A stretch of 64,000 nucleotides of DNA from Siphonodentalium dalli (taxonomy: Eukaryota > Mollusca > Scaphopoda > Gadilida > Siphonodentaliidae): contig CP136068.1 in NCBI GenBank assembly GCA_032622095.1, positions 56,628,025-56,692,024 of the forward strand. The letters run 5' to 3'. The position numbers were made by a program, and so were the translations under genes. Shown here piece after piece: positions 59,054 through 64,000 of the stretch. The first letter of the stretch is position 1. Each line of letters starts with the position of its first letter. The notes under the pieces are model-generated. The model had not been told where the DNA came from. It saw only the letters and a list, made by a program, of their open reading frames with translations, and made no database searches.

Positions 59054-59258
59054 CAATATATTTGAAGCCATCTTTTTCAGGCAATGGTCCATGAAGATCG
59101 ATTCCAATTTGGCTCCAGGGTTCTGATTTGATGTTTATGTTCTGTAGTGGTGCCTTTGTCTTTCTGAACGGTGCCTACACACGCTGGCAAATATCACACT
59201 GCTGAACATACTTGGCAACATCATTGGCTAAGCCAGGCCAATAGAATCGATCTGAGAC
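59054..59258 (-). CDS. exon 3: second half of zinc site, first catalytic Asp, contains a stop
   Basis: It follows TTCAGAG and ends ATATTG|GTAATT. It reads VSDRFYWPGLANDVAKYV, QQCDICQRV, TAG at 59175-59177, then APFRKTKAPLQN and WSQIGIDLHGPLPEKDG. CDIC supplies the two zinc-binding cysteines and the D of GIDLHG is the first catalytic acid. It is 205 nt and in phase. Confidence 0.88.
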
Positions 59259-59946
59259 CTCTGAATGCAAAAGATGAAGTACATTTAGCTAATAATTTTT
59301 CAAACTCCAACGATCAAAACATTCAACCACTATAGAGACAACATATACAACCACATTATAGATCCTGTGATGAATTCCCATTACAATATTAATGTAATAT
59401 AAGACGTCAAACATTCCTTTATTGAAATAGTTTGAGAGCAAATGAAGTATTCATTGTCAAACTGATGCCATAATATTGAGTTAGTTTAAGGACAATCAAT
59501 GCCATTATTTTGACACTTTCTATTTTAATAAAAAAAAACATTTGGTTCAGTTCTATGAAATTAAGCATTTAATTTATTTGACTGCTGGTGACAATGCATT
59601 GAAAGGCAATTTAAAGTTTGTTGCGTTTACTAGAGCTGAATCACAAAGTAATTTTCCATACTATAAAAAAAGGAGACTCATTTTTCTAAACATATGGTTT
59701 CAACGATTTTCTTAACACCTTTCCAAACAAATGAGGCATTTAGCTATGGTTTAGGCTATTATGCTCTCTAATTTTGAATATCTTTGCTTTTATTGAGATA
59801 ACTAACAAAAAGTTGCCTTTTGTACTAACTGCTGTGATCTTGTTCAAAAGACAATGGAGGTATGATACACGATTGTAGGCTTGATCAAATTATTCACTAT
59901 TAATTTTAGAGAAAAATAAATACAGAACAAATAAAATTATTTGTAC
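59259..59946 (-). other. intron 2 of the integrase gene
   Basis: It contains the second copy of the dispersed intronic repeat (59525-59695). Splice sites are GTACAA and TTCAGAG. Confidence 0.75.
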
Positions 59947-60080
59947 CTTCTGCTGTGATTTGTCGCGTCGAAAATGACCACCAAGAACTTTAGACGTTGC
60001 AGTATCTCCTAGGCCTTCATGACAAGCTTTGACAATTCTCTTTTGTTCGTCTTGATCTGTCACAACTCTCAAATTTTTAC
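59947..60080 (-). CDS. exon 2: first half of H2C2 zinc site
   Basis: Between TATCTTCACAG and CAGAAG|GTACAA. It reads KNLRVVTDQDEQKRIVK, ACHEGLGDTATSKVLGG, HFRRDKSQQK. The two histidines of the integrase zinc site (CH and GGH) are present. It is 134 nt, phase 1 in and phase 0 out, with no lesion. Confidence 0.88.
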
Positions 60081-60365
60081 CTGTGAAGATAAAAATATTC
60101 TTGAAAATAAAAATATATTCTTGTCCCAAGATATCAAATAATATTCCAGTGCATTTATGGTTTCACCTCGAACTAATTGTAACAAAGTTTCTCAGTGGGA
60201 ATAAGTACTATAACCCATCACAAACAACATACTAAAAATAAAAAAGGTGAAATTGATGAATTTTGTAAAATAAATTTGTCAAAATATACGAAAATACTCA
60301 ATTTATGGCTTTTCAAGAAAGTTTATAAAAAACTTTATTTCACAAGGCCTTCCATTTATATATTA

Positions 60366-61812
60366 TTCATTGGTGCTTGGACATTTTGCGTTGTGGCTTG
60401 GTTCATGTAAAATAAAACTCCCATCAGCTTATATCTATATTATTATGTATATGTGATGTTTATATTACCAAATAAAACTATTTTAATGATATTTGATGGA
60501 CTAAAGTCTAATTAAACCGCCCAGAATACAGTGCAACCGACAATTTACATTGTGTCTTGGCTCATTCAGAAATCATCCATTCACAATTCTTAATTAGTAA
60601 GCGGTAAGCTGATTAGAGGTTCTTAATACTGTTATTGCAGCAATTGTAAGTGTGAATTGTTGTTGATGGCTGTCTTTCTCACACCTATTGTAGTTCGGTG
60701 TTTTGACTGTTAGTTGCAATCAGTGTTTCATGATGCTCTATATTATAGAAACAACATGCTTTTGATAGAAAATAATTGTAAAAACAATACTCGAGTGACA
60801 AGAATGTGAGATGATGGTGACTTTACTACCAAAACTCAAACAAGGTTTTCATACCACCACAAAAATGTAAAGACATAATACCACCACTTTGGACGAACAA
60901 CAATTGCGAAAGTATGAATAATGTAATCAAATTTGAGAATAACTGGAAGGTGTTAAAGTTGCCAGACAGAAGAATGACATAGCAAATGACCAAATGCAAG
61001 ATGTAAGAAGTGCCCTCTATGGTGCAGGTAACTACCGACTGACTGACGCAAGGAAATTATTTGTAAAACACGGGACACGGATTATTTGACGTATGAACAA
61101 CGCAGTAGTCGATTGAGGAGACTTTTGACATTCGTCGTTGACACGGCATCGACGCAAACATCGACCGATGGCCAACTGACAATCGCAAAAACTGCGGCCA
61201 TTATAGCTAAGAAACCAGGCCAAAAAAAGAGTGTAAAATCCTCTAAAACAAATGCCAGAAAGTGGCTTAGCAGTTCAACAATTTAAATTTTTCTTAATTT
61301 CAATCATCAATTTTTCTCTCAAATTTCAATCATCAATTTTTCTCAAATTTCAACAATTTCAATCAAATTCAATCTCTGCCTGCTTAATTTAATTAAAATT
61401 TTCTCTATTCCAATCATAAATTTTTATAAATTTCAACAATTGTGGTAAAGTAAAGTAGCCACAATAAGCTATACATATGTATAAACACATACATAAAAAT
61501 AAAAGTCGCAAAGCGCAGACACACACTCCCTTGAATGTGGGTAACTGTGCTGATTCCAACTGATCGGACTCGAGTGGTAAAAAAAGTGCAAAATAGCACA
61601 AACACTATAAACTATACATGTGTAAACAGATATAAGCTGATGGGAGCTTTATTTTATATGAACCAAGCCACAACGCAAAATGTCCAAACATCAAGCCGCA
61701 GCTTTGTGTCCTTCATGCTGTGTTCTAGGCAATGTAATTAGACTGTCGTCCATCAAATATCATTAAAATCGTTTTATTTGGTCATATAAACATCACATAT
61801 ACATAATAATAT
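60366..61812. repeat. two inverted segments in permuted order
   Basis: Segment A (60366-60435, TTTTGCGTTGTGGCTTGG to CATCAGCTTATATCT) is inverted at 61628-61697. Segment B (60437-60515, TATTATGTATATGTGATG to GATGGACTAAAGTCTAATTA) is inverted at 61738-61812. A simple inverted repeat would give B' then A' on the right, but the order is A' then B', so at least one further rearrangement occurred. Confidence 0.82.
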
Positions 61813-62842
61813 AGAATAAACTTCAATTTTGCTTCTTATTTAGTATGGCTTGTATGGCTTGGTGTTTAGTCACACCCTTAAATAAATCTCCACTAAAATT
61901 CTAAACTTTTTATTAAGCGAGAATAATCTACACAAACTGGAATAAAACAAACATTTGCCTCCAATGACTAGAATATGGTGACAAGATCATAGCCTTTTTT
62001 GATTTCCTACCACATTATCAATGTTCAAATTTAGAGTCAGTTTCTTGAAAAATATGTGAAATCCAGTGACTGTTGATTGGCTTTACCAATGTAATCTTAT
62101 TTTTTCCAACAATAAGTGTTTTAGGAGGAAAGTTCAAATGATTTTACGCATTACATTAAACACTAATTGTAATCATTGCTGTTTACTATTTGTGCCCAAA
62201 AAAAACCACATTTAAAAATGGACAAAAACACCCCAAAACAGTTCAAAATGACATTTTTGGAAAAGAGTTAATACTAAGGATTCATAGGGCCATAAGTTGA
62301 TTTTGGCACATATGTGTTTAGCACAGTGTATTTAACCTAGTACACTTAAGAGATTATAAGATATACAGGGCATATGGATATCAATTTATTGAGTTGTATG
62401 ATCTCAAATACAGTATTTCATCACACCAGTTCTGTGTCACAAGGCAAATTTGGCAGTCCATACAATGGGACACACATTCACACATTTTGTTTAAGAATAT
62501 TGTTTGTCTTCTCGATCATAGATGCCTGAAGTAATCATTTGTTGTGCACAATATAGTGAGGAAACTAATACAACAACAAGATATCCCTTCATTATTCTCT
62601 AGTTATTAAAATACTAGACCATAAGAAAATGGATTTTAGCTCATTCTTGGAAATTGAGGCTCCGAAAGCTATAAGTTGAGTCTTTTACCAAATTTTAACA
62701 AATTTATTTCACAAAATTCATCAATTTCGCCTTTCTTGGTCCTTTTTGATTTTTGGTGTTTTGTTTATAATTGGTTAATAGACATAATCCTGCTAAGAAA
62801 CATTGTGTTGCAATTAGTTTTGAGGTTTGGCACTTTTTTCTC

Positions 62843-63330
62843 ATAAATGCACTGGACAATATAAAGGGACAGCTGACTTAGGTTTTCACTGCACTGACTT
62901 CAATTTGGGGTATAAACTTTTGAGAACCAATCAAAGAAAAGGTTTATGGGCCTTTAAATTCTGGGCATATAATACATGTAAGAATGTTGGGGCATATATG
63001 GACCATCATGTGTCTGGACATGTCTCAGCTATAGCTGACTTAGGTTTTATCCCCACATGCTTCAAAATTTTAAGGGCCTATCATAGAAAATGTGTATGGG
63101 CCTCATAACTTTGGATTCTGGGCATATAACATGAACGTTTGGGCAAATGTGGACCCTCTTGAAGCTGGATATGACTCAGTTATAACTGATTTTCTTCGCA
63201 CAGGCTCCAATTTGAGGTTCAAACTTTTAAGGGCCCATCATAGAAAATGGGCCTATACCGTCATATTCTGGACATATAATATGGATGCTGGGGCATATCT
63301 GGACCCTCCTGCATTTGGACATTGTGATAT
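62843..63330. repeat. three diverged ~150-165 bp tandem units
   Basis: The anchor TTCTGGGCATATAA (or TTCTGGACATATAA) recurs near 62960, 63117 and 63265. Each is followed by GGGGCATAT.TGGACC-type sequence and preceded by AGGGCC.ATCA.AGAAAA. Plus-strand open frames here follow the repeat. Confidence 0.8.
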
Positions 63331-63560
63331 TCTTTGATATGTTTCTAATCAATTAATACATATGTATTATGGGTTGATAAGATTAAACGAATTGATTGAA
63401 AAAAATAATTCCTTTGAAAAAGAAAGATTTCGACTATTTTTCGGCTCCAAATGATAGTTAAATTCCATCTAACAAAAACTTCTTTTGTCTTTTAGGTAGA
63501 GATATGGTATGATGTAGTAATTTTAACATAGTACTGTGATTTGTCTAAGTTACAACTTAC

Positions 63561-63739
63561 CTTTTTTGCTTTGGTAAAGCAAAACACCATCAGACACTGA
63601 GAATTTCTTGAACTTCACACGGAAGTCTTTCTTTTGGGGATCTGCTGAGACCATCGGGATACTGGTCAAGAGTAACATACTTGAAAATATAATCGATATT
63701 CTCCAGGAACTTTTTGGTTGTTGATAGTTTGTCAGACAT
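63561..63739 (-). CDS. exon 1: N-terminal segment, frameshifted
   Basis: The likely start is ATG at 63739 (MSDKLSTTKKFLEN). It continues TLDQYPDGLSRSPKERL in one frame, then KKDFRVKFKKFSVSDGVLLY and QSKKG in another, ending AAAAAG|GTAAGT at 63561. The YP.GL..........F.V.DG.LLY pattern matches N-termini of KRBA2/Ginger-like integrases. The 179-nt length is one base out of phase, matching a single indel near 63650. A longer open frame upstream to 63871 is possible but less typical. Confidence 0.78.
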
Positions 63740-64000
63740 GTTGAACACACTCACATAAGACTTAACTGAAGACAAGAGAGAGTGAGTAGTTGGGCGCGAA
63801 GCGCCCGGGATGGTCGAAAAGATCGAGTGATCTTCTCCTTCACCCCAAACTGAAGACAATTTAAGGATCATGTGGTTTTATACCTCTTTCACTAATTACA
63901 TAATCCGCTCAGATTAGTATTTTAATAAGCATAACATATTAGCCTGATTGGTTTTATGGCTTTAAATTTTTTCAGGATTAAAATTGATGAGGCAACATCC
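63740..64000. other. upstream flank of the integrase gene
   Basis: This contains a perfect short hairpin, GGGCGC-GAA-GCGCCC (63792-63806), and otherwise AT-rich DNA. No promoter element can be assigned with confidence. Confidence 0.45.

Larger units (their letters stand above)
60081..63560 (-). other. intron 1 of the integrase gene, 3.5 kb
   Basis: It holds the permuted inverted repeats (60366-61812), a degenerate CAATCATCAATTTTTCTC repeat (about 61295-61445) and a tandem repeat of three roughly 150-165 bp units (62843-63330). A short plus-strand frame at 61086-61286 (TASTQTSTDGQLTIAKTAAI) is not recognised. Confidence 0.7.
55332..63739 (-). pseudogene. six-exon Ginger/KRBA2-like integrase with C-terminal Ulp1-like protease
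   Basis: The minus-strand gene has five GT-AG introns in consistent phases (1,0,1,0,1). Domain order is an N-terminal segment, an H2C2 zinc site (CHEG, GGHF, CDIC), a DDE integrase core (D in IGIDLHGPL, D in MISDQGREF, E in NGLAERQ), a GPY/F-type domain (RWTGPYEI), an acidic Ser/Glu linker, and an Ulp1/C48-like protease. Ginger DNA transposases and KRBA2-like genes show integrase with extra cysteine-protease domains, so these are the nearest families known to me. Lesions are a frameshift in exon 1 (~63650), TAG in exon 3 (59175-59177), a frameshift in exon 4 (~58770) and TAA in exon 5 (57708-57710). The full-length protein is therefore lost. No terminal repeats were identified. Confidence 0.85.

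Noticed and set aside
61086-61286. Possible transposase or gene fragment in intron 1
   Set aside because: Protein-like composition but too short, and no recognised motif or splice partner.
55332-63739. Interpretation as an LTR retrotransposon
   Set aside because: The integrase is gypsy-related, but there are no gag, protease or reverse transcriptase regions, no LTRs were seen, and multiple introns plus an Ulp1-like domain fit Ginger/KRBA2-type genes better.

Overview
The window looks like nuclear DNA from an animal, most likely a marine invertebrate; I cannot name the phylum. The evidence is eukaryotic mobile elements (Helitrons, hAT-type DNA transposons, CR1/jockey-like LINEs, a Ginger/KRBA2-like integrase gene), GT-AG introns, long satellites and microsatellites, AT-rich non-coding DNA, and no operon-like gene packing. 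No complete host gene can be supported. Most of the 64 kb is repeats nested in repeats, and the strongest calls come from target-site duplications (TSDs), terminal inverted repeats (TIRs) and paralogous empty sites.

Region 1 (1-9.4 kb): a tandem duplication, a hAT-like element with an 8-bp TSD, and a CR1-like LINE fragment cut into three pieces by two later insertions. The insertions are a hAT at 3607-4973 and a 3.8-kb TIR element at about 5243-9084, which itself carries a second LINE. Region 2 (9.4-18.8 kb): a possible protein exon, then an inverted-repeat complex. It carries duplicated copies of a possible two-exon gene end and holds a Helitron split by another transposon, a foldback hairpin, a 969-bp TIR element and a Harbinger-like MITE. 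Region 3 (18.8-29 kb): a Tc1/mariner-like element, palindromic MITEs, sparse unique DNA and a 20-bp minisatellite.

Region 4 (29-49.2 kb): a possible secreted-protein first exon followed by a direct segmental duplication (copy A about 29.97-39.74 kb, copy B about 41.85-49.19 kb). The two copies differ by clean insertions. Copy A has a LINE and a hAT that are absent from B. Copy B has two head-to-tail Helitrons absent from A, whose A|T empty site is preserved. A 49-bp satellite has about 22 units in A and 38 in B. Region 5 (49.2-53.8 kb): about 26 copies of a roughly 168-bp satellite, each carrying a G-tract/C-tract hairpin.

Region 6 (55.3-63.7 kb, minus strand): a six-exon gene encoding an H2C2 zinc site, a DDE integrase core, a GPY/F-type C-terminal domain and a C-terminal Ulp1-like cysteine protease. 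This fits Ginger-type transposases and KRBA2-like genes. Four disabling lesions lie in the integrase exons, while the last exon (GPY/F plus protease) is open with all expected catalytic residues. No self-contained new defence or enzymatic system was identified. The most unusual items are the tandem Helitrons with their empty site, the hairpin satellite, and the integrase-protease gene with one-sided decay.
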